Part shown: piece by piece, positions 45,616 to 54,399 of the stretch
Numbering within the stretch: the first letter of the stretch is position 1
Layout: every line of letters begins with the position of its first letter
Source: Microbacterium sp. BH-3-3-3
Lineage (GTDB): Bacteria > Actinomycetota > Actinomycetes > Actinomycetales > Microbacteriaceae
Assembly (NCBI RefSeq): GCF_001792815.1
Contig: NZ_CP017674.1
Coordinates: 2,976,001-3,040,000 of the forward strand
DNA: 64,000 nt
Reading direction: 5' to 3'
Position numbers and translations under genes: made by a program
Notes under the pieces: generated by a model
Databases searched by the model: none
Seen by the model: the letters and a program-made list of their open reading frames with translations, nothing else
What the model was told of the DNA's origin: nothing

Positions 45616-47777
45616 CGCGCCGACCGTGCGCGGCGCTTGCGCTGGACGAGCGCCATCGTGTGCTCCTGCAGGTCGACCAGCGGTGCGCCGTCGGCGTCGA
45701 CACTGTGACGCACCCACTCGCCCTCGGCACCGAGGTGCCACGAGCTCGTGCCGTCGTCCATCGCGAGGCTGAACAGCGTCATCAGCTCCTGGACCTGCGC
45801 GGGATCGACCACGCGCACCAGGGCCTCGACGCGGCGGTCGAGGTTGCGGTGCATCATGTCGGCGCTGCCGATGAACACCTGCGGATCGCCGTCGTTGTCG
45901 AACGTGAAGATGCGCGAGTGCTCCAGGTAGCGACCGAGGATGGAGCGCACGGTGATGTTCTCGCTCATCCCCTCGACCCCGGGCTTGATCGAGCAGATGC
46001 CGCGCACCCAGACATCCACGGGTACCCCGGCCTGGCTGGCGCGGTACAGGGCGTCGATGATCTCTTCGTCGACCATCGAGTTGACCTTGATCCGCACGCC
46101 CGAGGTCTTGCCCTCGAGGGCGTTGCGACGCTCTTTGTCGATGTGGCGCAGCAGACCCTTGCGCAGGTGCAGGGGGGCGACGAGCAGGCGCTTGAACTTC
46201 TTCTCGATCGCGTACCCGCTGAGTTCGTTGAACAGACGGGTGAGGTCGCGACCCACCTGATCGTCGACGGTGAACAGGCCGAAGTCTTCGTAGATACGGC
46301 TCGTCTTCGGGTTGTAGTTGCCCGTGCCCACGTGGCTGTAGTGGCGCAGGCGTCCCTCTTCTTCTCGGATGACGAGGGCGAGCTTGCAGTGGGTCTTCAG
46401 CCCCACGAGGCCGTAGACGACGTGCACGCCGGCCTTCTCGAGCTTGCGCGCCCAGACGATGTTGTTCGCCTCGTCGAAGCGCGCCTTGACCTCGACGAGG
46501 GCGAGCACCTGCTTGCCAGCTTCGGCGGCGTCGATGAGCGCCTGCACGATGGGGCTGTCGCCCGAGGTGCGGTACAGCGTCTGCTTGATGGCGAGCACGT
46601 GCGGGTCACGGGCGGCCTGCTCGAGGAAGGCCTGCACACTCGTGGCGAACGACTCGTAGGGGTGGTGCACGAGCACGTCGGCCTTGCGGATCGCGCCGAA
46701 CAGGTCGGCGCGGCCGTTCTGCTCCGCCGGCTGGAAGGCCAGGGCGGTCTTGGGCACGTGGGGCGGGTAGCGCAGGTCGGGGCGATCGATGCGCGACAGG
46801 TCGAACAGGCCGCGCAGGTCGAGGGCGCCGGGCAGGCGGTAGACCTCCTGCTCGGTGATGTCGAGCTCGCTCAGCAGCAGCGAGCGGGTCACGTCATCCA
46901 TGTCCTCGGTGATCTCGAGGCGGATGGGCGGCCCGAACCGCCGGCGCAGCAGCTCGGCCTCGAGTGCCTGGATGAGGTTCTCGGTCTCGTCCTCTTCGAT
47001 CGTCATGTCTTCGTTGCGGGTCAGACGGAACGCGTGGTGGTCGAGCACCTCCATCCCGGGGAACAGATCGCCGAGGTGGTTCGAGATGAGCTCCTCGAGC
47101 GGCAGGTAGCGCACGCCGGGGCCACCGCTGATCTCGACGAAACGGGGGAGCATCGGGGGCACCTTCAGGCGCGCGAACTCCTGTCGGCCGGTGCGCGCGT
47201 TGCGGATGCGGATCGCGAGGTTGAGCGAGAGGCCCGAGATGTAGGGGAACGGGTGCGCCGGGTCGACGGCGAGCGGCATGAGCACCGGGAAGACGTTGCG
47301 CTGGAAGTACTCGGTCAGGCGAGCGGCGGTGTCTTCGTCGAGCGAGTCCCACGACACGACCTCGATGCCGGCCTCGGCCAGCGCGGGGCGCACCTTCTCG
47401 GTCCAGGCGGCGGCGTGGCGCTCCTGCAGGCGGTGCGCTTCGGCCGAGATGTCGGCGAGCACGTCGAGCGGTGCGCGGCCCACGTTGGTGGGTACGGCGA
47501 GGCCGGTGACGATGCGGCGCTTCAGGCCGGCGACACGCACCATGAAGAACTCGTCGAGGTTGCTGGCGAAGATGGCGAGGAAGTTGGCCCGTTCGAGCAC
47601 CGGGACCATCGGGTCTTCGGCCAGTTCGAGGACGCGCTGGTTGAACGACAACCAGCTGATCTCGCGATCGAGGTAACGGTGATCGGGGAGCTGGTCGTCG
47701 GCGGCCTCGACGGCCTCGTCGAAGTCGTCGTCGTCGGCGTCGCCGAGCCCGGCATCCAGCGCGTCGTGTTCCATCAT
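45612..47777 (-). CDS. ppk1: Polyphosphate kinase 1
   Basis: A 721-residue enzyme that polymerises the ATP gamma-phosphate into polyphosphate, reversibly. Landmarks are [19 protein letters not shown] (N-domain), [16 protein letters not shown], and the phosphorylated His in [15 protein letters not shown] (about residue 450) with a second His-containing block near [14 protein letters not shown] start it at the ATG at 47777 because CATGAT lies exactly six bases upstream; an in-frame GTG at 47783 and ATG at 47774 are alternatives. A PHO box (47795-47816) is directly upstream, so phosphate starvation should induce it. It leads the ppk1-mutT1-PPTase operon. Confidence 0.96.
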   Translation of the reverse strand: MMEHDALDAGLGDADDDDFDEAVEAADDQLPDHRYLDREISWLSFNQRVLELAEDPMVPVLERANFLAIFASNLDEFFMVRVAGLKRRIVTGLAVPTNVGRAPLDVLADISAEAHRLQERHAAAWTEKVRPALAEAGIEVVSWDSLDEDTAARLTEYFQRNVFPVLMPLAVDPAHPFPYISGLSLNLAIRIRNARTGRQEFARLKVPPMLPRFVEISGGPGVRYLPLEELISNHLGDLFPGMEVLDHHAFRLTRNEDMTIEEDETENLIQALEAELLRRRFGPPIRLEITEDMDDVTRSLLLSELDITEQEVYRLPGALDLRGLFDLSRIDRPDLRYPPHVPKTALAFQPAEQNGRADLFGAIRKADVLVHHPYESFATSVQAFLEQAARDPHVLAIKQTLYRTSGDSPIVQALIDAAEAGKQVLALVEVKARFDEANNIVWARKLEKAGVHVVYGLVGLKTHCKLALVIREEEGRLRHYSHVGTGNYNPKTSRIYEDFGLFTVDDQVGRDLTRLFNELSGYAIEKKFKRLLVAPLHLRKGLLRHIDKERRNALEGKTSGVRIKVNSMVDEEIIDALYRASQAGVPVDVWVRGICSIKPGVEGMSENITVRSILGRYLEHSRIFTFDNDGDPQVFIGSADMMHRNLDRRVEALVRVVDPAQVQELMTLFSLAMDDGTSSWHLGAEGEWVRHSVDADGAPLVDLQEHTMALVQRKRRARSAR

Positions 47778-47794
47778 TCCCACATCATGTCAGG

Positions 47795-47816
47795 GGTCGG
47801 TGACACGCGAGTGAAC
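47795..47816 (-). promoter_or_regulatory. Tandem PHO box upstream of ppk1
   Basis: On the minus strand, GTTCACTCGCG (47816-47806) and TGTCACCGACC (47805-47795) are two 11-base units with TCAC at the same place, fitting the PHO-box repeat. The -10-like CATGAT (47789-47784) is five bases downstream. It lies between the glnR stop and the ppk1 start. Confidence 0.75.
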
Positions 47817-47833
47817 ACGAGGTGCGTGCGTCG

Positions 47834-48526
47834 TCAGGAGGGGGAGGATGCCGCGGGCGCGGGGTCGTCTTCGTACACGTTGAAGCGGTACCCGACGTTG
47901 CGGACGGTGCCGATCAGCTGTTCGAGATCGCCGAGTTTCGCGCGCAGTCGTCGCACGTGCACGTCGACCGTGCGGGTGCCGCCGAAGTAGTCGTAGCCCC
48001 AGACCTCGCTGAGCAGCTGCTCGCGCGTGAACACCCGCGAGGGGTGCGTGGCGAAGAAGTGCAGGAGCTGGAACTCCTTGTAGGTCAGATCGAGGGGTTT
48101 GCCGTGCACCTTGGCCGAGTAGGAGGACTCGTCGATCGAGATGCCCGAGGTCTGGATGCGCGTGGACACCTGGTCGGCGGCACGGCGCCCCATGGCCAGG
48201 CGGATGCGCGCGTCGATCTCGGCGGGGCCGGCGCCGACGAGCACCACGTCGTCGATGCCCCAGTCGGTCGAGACGGCGGTGAGACCGCCCTCGGTGACGA
48301 TCAGCACGAGCGGTGCTTCCATGCCGGTGGTCGAGATGATCTTGCACAGAGACTTGGCGCCGACGAGGTCGAAGCGCGCGTCGATGAAGACGACGTCTGC
48401 GCTGGGCGCGTTCACCAACTGAGCGGGCTCGGCGGGGATCTGGCGCACGCGGTGGCTCAGCAGTTCGAGCGCAGGCAAGGCCGCTCCGCCGCCGGGTGCG
48501 GAGCTCAGAACCAGAAGCTGTGCCAA
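47834..48526 (-). CDS. glnR: Atypical OmpR-type nitrogen regulator GlnR
   Basis: A 230-residue regulator. The receiver-like domain (about 1-115) has [10 protein letters not shown] at the phosphorylation position but lacks the usual acidic pair and lysine of receivers, as in Gln[20 protein letters not shown] and [16 protein letters not shown] match GlnR closely. The winged helix is [20 protein letters not shown] then [20 protein letters not shown]. GlnR controls ammonium assimilation genes. The start is TTG at 48526 with GGGAGGT four bases upstream. It lies upstream of ppk1 on the same strand. Confidence 0.88.
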   Translation of the reverse strand: MAQLLVLSSAPGGGAALPALELLSHRVRQIPAEPAQLVNAPSADVVFIDARFDLVGAKSLCKIISTTGMEAPLVLIVTEGGLTAVSTDWGIDDVVLVGAGPAEIDARIRLAMGRRAADQVSTRIQTSGISIDESSYSAKVHGKPLDLTYKEFQLLHFFATHPSRVFTREQLLSEVWGYDYFGGTRTVDVHVRRLRAKLGDLEQLIGTVRNVGYRFNVYEDDPAPAASSPS

Positions 48527-48640
48527 AGGGACCTCCCGCGCGACCTGCCGCGCACCCGCCCATCTTAGGGTGACGCGCCGCCGCGCGCCGTCATCGGCCC
48601 GCGCTCGCGCTCTCGGCCCGTCCTGGGTGATGATGGATCC

Positions 48641-48930
48641 ATGTCGACTCCCGACCTCGCGCCGCGCCGGACTTTCGGCGGCATCGTCGCCGTGTGGGTA
48701 CTCGCGCTGATCGCCGGAGTGGCCATCGGGGTGTTCGCCCCGAGGGCTGGCGTGCGCAGTGGGTGACCGTCGCGCTCGGTGGCTGCCTGATCGTCGCCTT
48801 CGCCATCCAGCTCTGGTACGGGCGGTCGCAGGCGTTCATCCAGCGCATGGCGCTGAGCGCCCTCGGTGCGCTGCTCGTGCTCGGCATCGTCACGGCGGGT
48901 TTCGGTCTGGCATCCATCGTCAACGGATGA
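48641..48930 (+). pseudogene. Two-helix membrane protein interrupted by a frameshift
   Basis: The ATG at 48641 opens a frame ([20 protein letters not shown] then [10 protein letters not shown]) that stops at 48766. The rest of a sensible protein ([20 protein letters not shown] to SIVNG) continues in another frame from about 48742 to 48930. One extra C in the run TTCGCCCCGAGGG (48734-48746) would restore a protein of about 96 residues with three membrane segments. It is either a real single-base deletion or a sequencing error in a C run. Function unknown. Confidence 0.7.
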
Positions 48931-48977
48931 CGGGTCGCGACGATCCGTCGCGCGCGGTTCCCGGATAGACTCGCCTC

Positions 48978-49091
48978 ATGGACCTCCTCGCGCTCGAACT
49001 CTTCTTCGTGGGACTTCTCGGCCTCGCATCGCTGGCGATCGCTTTCGTCTCCGGCACGGTCGTCTGGAACCTCTATCGCGGCCAGCGCTGA
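48978..49091 (+). CDS. 37-residue single-helix membrane protein
   Basis: MDLLALELFFVG and on to NLYRGQR: one membrane helix of about 25 residues with a short basic tail. TAGACT (48966-48971) lies exactly six bases before the ATG, as at many genes here, and the next gene starts eight bases after its stop. Its clean helix-plus-tail shape and position support it as real despite its size. Function unknown. Confidence 0.6.
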   Translation: MDLLALELFFVGLLGLASLAIAFVSGTVVWNLYRGQR

Positions 49092-49098
49092 GCGCACC

Positions 49099-49698
49099 GT
49101 GATCGAGATCCCGACCGATCTTCCGGCCGACCTCGTCCCTCTGTCGTGGCTGGTCGGCGTCTGGGAAGGCACCGGCGTCATCGACTACGAGTTCGACGGG
49201 CATGCGTTCTCGGGTGAGTTCGCGCATCGCGTGAGCTTCAGCCACGACGGTGGCGGGTACCTCAACTATTCCGCCGACGCCTGGCTGCTCGATGGCGACG
49301 CGCGTCGTCCCCTGGTCGCGGAGACCGGGTACTGGCGCCTTGCGCGACCGGCGACCGACGCCGACGCGGGTCCCGCGTTGCTCCCGCCGTCCGCCCCCGC
49401 GGCGGTCCGCACCGCCGACGACGTCGAGGCTCTGCGCAACGCCGACGGCGGCTTCGACCTCGAGGTCAGCCTCGCCCACGCCGACGGCGTGCTCGAGCTG
49501 TACGTCGGTCAGGTCAAGGGTCCGCGCATCGATTTGGCGACCGACGCCGTGGTGCGCGCCGCCGGCGCGAAGCCGTACGCTGCGGCCACGCGCCTCTACG
49601 GTCTCGTCGACAATCATCTGCTGTGGGCCTGGGACATCGCCGCCCTCGGCCGCGAACTGGGCTCGCACGCGTCTGCGCGCCTGGCCCGGGCGGAGTGA
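49099..49698 (+). CDS. Nitrobindin-like heme-binding beta-barrel protein (FABP family)
   Basis: A 199-residue soluble barrel protein (DUF1794/nitrobindin). The N-terminal signature is LVGVWEGTGVIDYEF (GxWxGxG) and the C-terminal helix HLLWAWDIAALGRELGSHAS carries the histidine expected to bind heme. Known relatives bind ferric heme and isomerise peroxynitrite to nitrate. The GTG start is eight bases after the small membrane gene. The stop overlaps a possible GTG of ygfZ. Confidence 0.9.
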   Translation: MIEIPTDLPADLVPLSWLVGVWEGTGVIDYEFDGHAFSGEFAHRVSFSHDGGGYLNYSADAWLLDGDARRPLVAETGYWRLARPATDADAGPALLPPSAPAAVRTADDVEALRNADGGFDLEVSLAHADGVLELYVGQVKGPRIDLATDAVVRAAGAKPYAAATRLYGLVDNHLLWAWDIAALGRELGSHASARLARAE

Positions 49699-49700
49699 CC

Positions 49701-50789
49701 ATGGCTTCCCTGTCGCAGGTTCCCGGCGCGGTCGTCGACGACGCGGGGCTGCGCCATGTCGGTTCTCCCGTCGCGGAACAGCGCCGTCTGGCATCCGGAA
49801 CCGCGCTTGCTCCTCTGGGCGACCGCCGCGTCATCTCGGTGGGCGGCGAAGACCGGCGCAGCTGGCTCGACTCCCTGTCGTCGCAGGCGCTGACGCACTT
49901 GGCCCCGGGAGTGTCGACGGAACTCCTGATCCTCGACCCGCAGGGACGCGTCGAGCACGCGGCGTCGGTCGTCGACGACGGTGAGACGACCTGGCTCATC
50001 GTGGACGCGTCCGACGCCGCGGCGCTCCTGACCTGGCTCACCCGCATGCGCTTCCGCCTGCGGGTGGACGTGCGCGATCGTTCCGACGAGTTGTCGGTGA
50101 TCGGGGGCACGCGTGCCGCCGTCGAGGCCCTCACCGCGGCGGCTCCGGTCTGGGTCGACCCGTGGCCCGACGTCACCCCCGGCGGATGGGCGTACGCCCG
50201 TGTCGATCCGCATCCGGGAGCCGACCGTGACTGGGCAGAGGCCATCGTGGATGCCGAAGAGCTCGACCGCCTGATCGATGCCGCTGTCGCGGGAGAGATG
50301 GCGTTCGCGGGTCGTGACGCGGTCGAAGCGCTGCGCGTGGCCGCGTGGCGCCCGCGCGTGAGCCTCGACGCCGACGAGCGGTTGCTTCCGCACGAGATGG
50401 ACTGGCTGCGCACCGCCGTGCACCTGTCAAAGGGCTGCTATCGCGGTCAGGAGACGGTGGCGAAGGTGCACAACCTGGGCCACCCGCCGCGTCGTGTCGT
50501 CGCGCTGCAGCTCGACGGGAGCGACAGTGTGCTTCCCGCGCGCGGTGATGCCGTGCGCGCGGGTGACAGCGTGATCGGCACGATCACCTCGGTCGCGATC
50601 CACCACGAAGACGGGCCTATCGCGTTGGCCCTCGTCAAGCGCACGGCCCCCGAGGGCGTGCCGCTCGTGGTGGACACGGCCGACGGCCCGATCGCCGCGG
50701 CCGCCGAGACCGTCGTGCCCGCCGACGCGGGCGCCACCGCGTCTGTACCGCGTCTGCCGCGCCTGGGTCGCCGCCGCGCCGCGGAATGA
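49701..50789 (+). CDS. ygfZ: YgfZ/CAF17-type folate-binding iron-sulfur assembly protein
   Basis: A 362-residue GcvT-fold protein with the diagnostic motif KGCYRGQETVAKVHN (KGCYxGQE, about residue 243). YgfZ uses folate to help build or repair certain iron-sulfur clusters. The ATG at 49701 has GGAG six bases upstream; an overlapping GTG at 49695 is possible. Its stop overlaps the FUSC gene start (ATGA). Confidence 0.92.
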   Translation: MASLSQVPGAVVDDAGLRHVGSPVAEQRRLASGTALAPLGDRRVISVGGEDRRSWLDSLSSQALTHLAPGVSTELLILDPQGRVEHAASVVDDGETTWLIVDASDAAALLTWLTRMRFRLRVDVRDRSDELSVIGGTRAAVEALTAAAPVWVDPWPDVTPGGWAYARVDPHPGADRDWAEAIVDAEELDRLIDAAVAGEMAFAGRDAVEALRVAAWRPRVSLDADERLLPHEMDWLRTAVHLSKGCYRGQETVAKVHNLGHPPRRVVALQLDGSDSVLPARGDAVRAGDSVIGTITSVAIHHEDGPIALALVKRTAPEGVPLVVDTADGPIAAAAETVVPADAGATASVPRLPRLGRRRAAE

Positions 50790-51895
50790 GCGCCGACGAC
50801 TCGTCGACGACGGTCGGCGTCGTCGTTCCTCCCTCCCGTCTGCGTTCCACCCTGGGGCGACGTGTCGCGCGGGTGCGCGAGTCGCTGCCCGCGATCGTCC
50901 AGATCGTGGTCGCGGCCACCTCGGCGTACGCCTTCGCGCACTTCGTCCTGGGCCACCCGGTCCCGCTGCTGGCGGCGACGGTCACGGTGTCGAGCCTCGG
51001 ACTGGTGCGTGACGCGCGACCCTGGCGTGTCGGTGAGACCGTCGTCGGCATGCTCGTCGGCATCCTGATCGCCGAGATCGTGCTCGTGACCGCCGGAAGC
51101 GGCTGGTGGCAGATCGCCGTGGCCATGTCGGTCACCCTGGTGGTCGCGCGCTTCCTCTCGCCGCAGCCGGGGTTCGCGCTCGCGGCGGTGGTGCAGTCGC
51201 TCATCGCCCTGGTGGTGGTGACCGGGGCGCCCTTCCTCCGCCTCGTCGACGGGGCCATCGGCGGTGTCGCCGCTCTGATCGTGACGGCGCTCATCCCGCG
51301 CACGCTGCGCCGCACCGAGCTTCGCGACGCCGACGAGCTGTTCGACGCGCTCGATGTGGCCATGGCGACGATCGTGCGGGCGCTCCGCCGAGGGGACCGC
51401 GCGCGGGCCGAGCGGGGCCTGGAACGCGCGCGGTCCCTGCAGACCTACGTCGACGCGTGGAGCGGCTCGCTGGAGTCGGGCCGCGAGGTGGCGCGCATCT
51501 CGCCGTTCCTGCGCCGCCAGCGCACCGAGTTGCAGCGGCATGCCCGCGTGCGCGAGGCGCTCGATCTGGCCACGCGCAACCTGCGCGTCGTCGCCCGCCG
51601 CGCGGCGTACCTCTGCGTCGACGGTGAGGCGCGTCCGGTCCCGGCCGATCTGCTCGCCGAGCTCGCCCGCGGGGCGGGGCTGGTGCGCGACAGCCTCGAT
51701 GACATCTCGCTCGAGCCCGTCGCCCGCGCGGCGGTGGTCGCGGTGATCCGACGCCTCGACCCCGCCGCGCTCCTGCCGGGCGGGGGTGTCGGAGAACTCA
51801 ACCTCGTCGCGGCCCTGCGTCCGCTGGCCGTCGACCTGCTCGTGGCCGCGGGGATGCCGTCGGCCGAAGCGCGGGCGCTTCTGCCGCGCATCTGA
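50786..51895 (+). CDS. FUSC-like (aromatic acid exporter type) membrane protein
   Basis: A 369-residue protein: four to six membrane helices in residues 35-165 (including VAMSVTLVVARFLSPQPG) then a long cytoplasmic helical region (about 175-365) with many Arg and Glu. The arrangement is that of FUSC/ArAE proteins, linked to efflux of aromatic acids, though the substrate here is unknown. It is coupled to ygfZ by an ATGA overlap, so the two are one operon. Confidence 0.8.
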   Translation: MSADDSSTTVGVVVPPSRLRSTLGRRVARVRESLPAIVQIVVAATSAYAFAHFVLGHPVPLLAATVTVSSLGLVRDARPWRVGETVVGMLVGILIAEIVLVTAGSGWWQIAVAMSVTLVVARFLSPQPGFALAAVVQSLIALVVVTGAPFLRLVDGAIGGVAALIVTALIPRTLRRTELRDADELFDALDVAMATIVRALRRGDRARAERGLERARSLQTYVDAWSGSLESGREVARISPFLRRQRTELQRHARVREALDLATRNLRVVARRAAYLCVDGEARPVPADLLAELARGAGLVRDSLDDISLEPVARAAVVAVIRRLDPAALLPGGGVGELNLVAALRPLAVDLLVAAGMPSAEARALLPRI

Positions 51896-51915
51896 GCGAC
51901 CACGCCGAGTCGTGC

Positions 51916-52704
51916 TCAGAGCGGCGCGACGGCCTCCCACGCGACGCCGACCTCGCCCAACCGCCAGCGTTCGCGCCGCACCAGCGGCCAGCCGGCGTCG
52001 GCGAGGGCGATCATGGCGATGCGCCACCGGTGGACGGAGCCGAAGGGCGCGACCACGGCCGCCCGCGTCCACTCCCGCTCGAGGGAGGCCACGAAGGCGT
52101 GCACCCGCTCGCCGTCCACGTTGCGGTGGATCAAGGCCTTGGGTAGACGCTCGGCCGCGATCGCGGGGGACTCGAGCTCTGCCAGGCGCAGCGAGATGGT
52201 GAGGCTGCGGGGAATGGCATCCGCCCCGATCTCGGCCCAGGTGGCGATGCGCCCGATCTCGTCGCAGGTGCCCTCGACCAGGATGCCGTCGGGTTGAAGC
52301 CGCGCGCACATGCGGCCCCAGGCGTCGGCGACGTCGTCTTCGTCGTATTGACGCAGCACGTTCATCGCGCGGATGACGGCGGGGCGTCGCCGGCCCGGCA
52401 GCGGCACCTCGAACCCCCCGCGAGCGAAGGTGACGCCCGCGACGCCCTCCGCCTGCGCGCGGGCGCGGGCGACGCGCTCGGCGTCGATCTCGAGCCCGAC
52501 GACCGTGGCATCCGCTCTCTGCTTCGTCAGACGGGCGAGGAGTTCCAGGGGCGTCACCGCGCTCGCGCCGAAGCCGAGGTCGACCACGAGGGGGTCGTCG
52601 GTGCGGCGCAGCACCGGATGCCGGGCGATCCACCGGTCCACCCGGCGAAGCCGATTGACCCCGGTCGTCCCGCGGGTCGGGCGGCCGACGGGGGAGGGAG
52701 TCAC
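51916..52704 (-). CDS. Class I SAM-dependent methyltransferase
   Basis: A 262-residue protein. The SAM-binding motif is VVDLGFGASAVTPLELL (about 40-56), and the acidic end of strand 2 is VVGLEIDAERVARA. Target and product are unknown. It starts with GTG at 52704, with CATCAT six bases upstream on this strand, and is divergent from gpmA with 41 bases between. It ends convergent to the FUSC gene. Confidence 0.8.
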   Translation of the reverse strand: MTPSPVGRPTRGTTGVNRLRRVDRWIARHPVLRRTDDPLVVDLGFGASAVTPLELLARLTKQRADATVVGLEIDAERVARARAQAEGVAGVTFARGGFEVPLPGRRRPAVIRAMNVLRQYDEDDVADAWGRMCARLQPDGILVEGTCDEIGRIATWAEIGADAIPRSLTISLRLAELESPAIAAERLPKALIHRNVDGERVHAFVASLEREWTRAAVVAPFGSVHRWRIAMIALADAGWPLVRRERWRLGEVGVAWEAVAPL

Positions 52705-52745
52705 CGGAACATGATGCCAGCCGCGCGCGTCGATAACATGGAGGC

Positions 52746-53498
52746 ATGACCGCGCCTCACACGCTGATCCTCCTCCGCCACGGGCAGAGCGAGTGGAACA
52801 AGACCAACCAGTTCACCGGCTGGGTCGACGTGCGACTCACCGACCAGGGCAAGGCCGAGGCGCAGCGCGGCGGCGAGATGCTCGCCGAGTCGGGCGTGCT
52901 GCCCGACGTGCTGCACACCTCCGTCCTCAGCCGCGCCATCCAGACCGCCAACATCGCGCTCGACGCCGCCGACCGCCTGTGGATCCCGGTGAAGCGCTCG
53001 TGGCGCCTCAACGAGCGTCACTACGGCGCCCTTCAGGGTAAGGACAAGGCCCAGACCCTCGAGGAGTTCGGCAACGAGCAGTTCATGCTCTGGCGTCGTT
53101 CGTTCGACGTTCCGCCGCCGGCCCTGCCCGCCGACGACCAGTACAGCCAGGTCGGCGACCCGCGCTACGTCGGCATCGACGGTGAGGTCCCCGCGACCGA
53201 GTCGCTGGCGATCGTCATCGACCGCATGCTGCCCTACTGGCACAGCGACATCGTCCCCGACCTCCAGGCCGGCAAGACCGTCCTGGTCACGGCGCACGGC
53301 AACTCGCTGCGCGGTCTCGTGAAGCACCTCGAGGGCATCAGCGACGCCGACATCGCCGAGCTGAACATCCCGACGGGTATTCCGCTCGTCTACCGCCTCG
53401 ACGCCGACCTGAAGCCCCTCGGACCGGGGGAGTACCTCGACCCCGAGGCCGCCGCTGCGGGCGCCGCAGCGGTCGCCGCGCAGGGCAACAAGCACTGA
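52746..53498 (+). CDS. gpmA: 2,3-bisphosphoglycerate-dependent phosphoglycerate mutase
   Basis: A 250-residue glycolytic mutase converting 3- to 2-phosphoglycerate. The phosphorylated His is in [20 protein letters not shown], the acid residues in [15 protein letters not shown], and the second His in [16 protein letters not shown]. The ATG follows TAACAT by six bases, with GGAGGC between. A strong bidirectional terminator follows. Confidence 0.97.
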   Translation: MTAPHTLILLRHGQSEWNKTNQFTGWVDVRLTDQGKAEAQRGGEMLAESGVLPDVLHTSVLSRAIQTANIALDAADRLWIPVKRSWRLNERHYGALQGKDKAQTLEEFGNEQFMLWRRSFDVPPPALPADDQYSQVGDPRYVGIDGEVPATESLAIVIDRMLPYWHSDIVPDLQAGKTVLVTAHGNSLRGLVKHLEGISDADIAELNIPTGIPLVYRLDADLKPLGPGEYLDPEAAAAGAAAVAAQGNKH

Positions 53499-53502
53499 CG
53501 CA

Positions 53503-53546
53503 ACGACGAAGGGGTGGATGCCGATCGGCATCCACCCCTTCGTCGT
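53503..53546. terminator. Bidirectional terminator between gpmA and phoU
   Basis: A perfect 22-base stem: ACGACGAAGGGGTGGATGCC leads to the palindromic centre CGATCG and its complement ends in CCTTCGTCGT. It shares its outer ten bases with the terminators at 34370 and 56306. The genes on both sides converge on it. Confidence 0.88.
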
Positions 53547-53552
53547 CGGTGC

Positions 53553-54230
53553 TCAGATGACCGGGCTGGTCTCGACCTCGTCGTCGGCGCCGGCCCAATC
53601 GCCGGTCGCGAGGTACACGACCTTCTTGGCCACCGAGACGGCGTGGTCGGCGAACCGCTCGTGATAGCGGCTCGCGAGTGTCGCGTCGACCGTGGCCGTC
53701 GCCTCGCCCTTCCAGGTGTCGCCGAGCACCTTCTCGAAGACGCTGATGTGCAGCTCGTCGATGGCGTCGTCGGCGTTGCGGATCTCGTCGGCGATACGCA
53801 GGTCCTGCGTCCGCAGCAGCTCGGTGAGCTTGCGGGCGACCTCGACGTCGAACTCACCCATGCGGGTGAAGGTCGTCTTGAGGCCGCGCGGGATGGCGCG
53901 CTCGGGGAAGCGCGAGCGCGCGAGCTGCGCGATGTGCTCGGCCATGTCGCCCATGCGCTCGAGCGACGCGCTGACCCGCAGCGCCGTCACGACGATGCGC
54001 AGGTCGCGCGCGACCGGCTGCTGGCGGGCGAGGATCTCGATGGCGAGCTCGTCGAGCTCGAAGGCCTTCTCGTCGATGATGGCGTCGGCCTCGATGACCT
54101 CTTCGGCCATGGCGACGTCGCTCGATCCGAAAGCACGGGTGGCGCGGTCGATGGCGACCGTGACGAGTTCGGCGATCTCGACCAAGCGGCTCTGGACGTC
54201 CTCGAGGGACTGGTGGAATACTTCGCGCAT
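53553..54230 (-). CDS. phoU: Phosphate signalling protein PhoU
   Basis: A 225-residue, all-helical protein with two PhoU repeats (MREVFHQSLEDVQSRLVEIA; LRVSASLERMGDMAEHIAQL with the metal-binding E/D pattern; RYHERFADHAVSVAKKVVYL). It tells the Pho histidine kinase that the Pst importer is busy and so holds the Pho response down. GGAAGG lies seven bases before the ATG at 54230. It is divergent from senX3-regX3 and the PHO box lies between them. Confidence 0.95.
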   Translation of the reverse strand: MREVFHQSLEDVQSRLVEIAELVTVAIDRATRAFGSSDVAMAEEVIEADAIIDEKAFELDELAIEILARQQPVARDLRIVVTALRVSASLERMGDMAEHIAQLARSRFPERAIPRGLKTTFTRMGEFDVEVARKLTELLRTQDLRIADEIRNADDAIDELHISVFEKVLGDTWKGEATATVDATLASRYHERFADHAVSVAKKVVYLATGDWAGADDEVETSPVI

Positions 54231-54350
54231 CGCGGTACCTTCCGTCGGCGGCACGGCACACATACGTCCCGCTACCTTCGGGGATTCTTCCCAGCGAAGG
54301 TTAACGAGCGGTGCAGTGACAGTGAATAGTAGCCTCTCCCGACTGCCCGG

Positions 54351-54372
54351 CGGGGGTGAACGGCGGGTGACG
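54351..54372. promoter_or_regulatory. Tandem PHO box between phoU and senX3
   Basis: On the minus strand, CGTCACCCGCC (54372-54362) and GTTCACCCCCG (54361-54351) are two 11-base PHO-box units. For senX3 the box ends 15 bases before the -10-like TACGCT (54388-54393), overlapping the -35 position, so the system probably regulates itself. Confidence 0.8.
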
Positions 54373-54399
54373 TTCGATCGGCGGCTCTACGCTGGTGCC

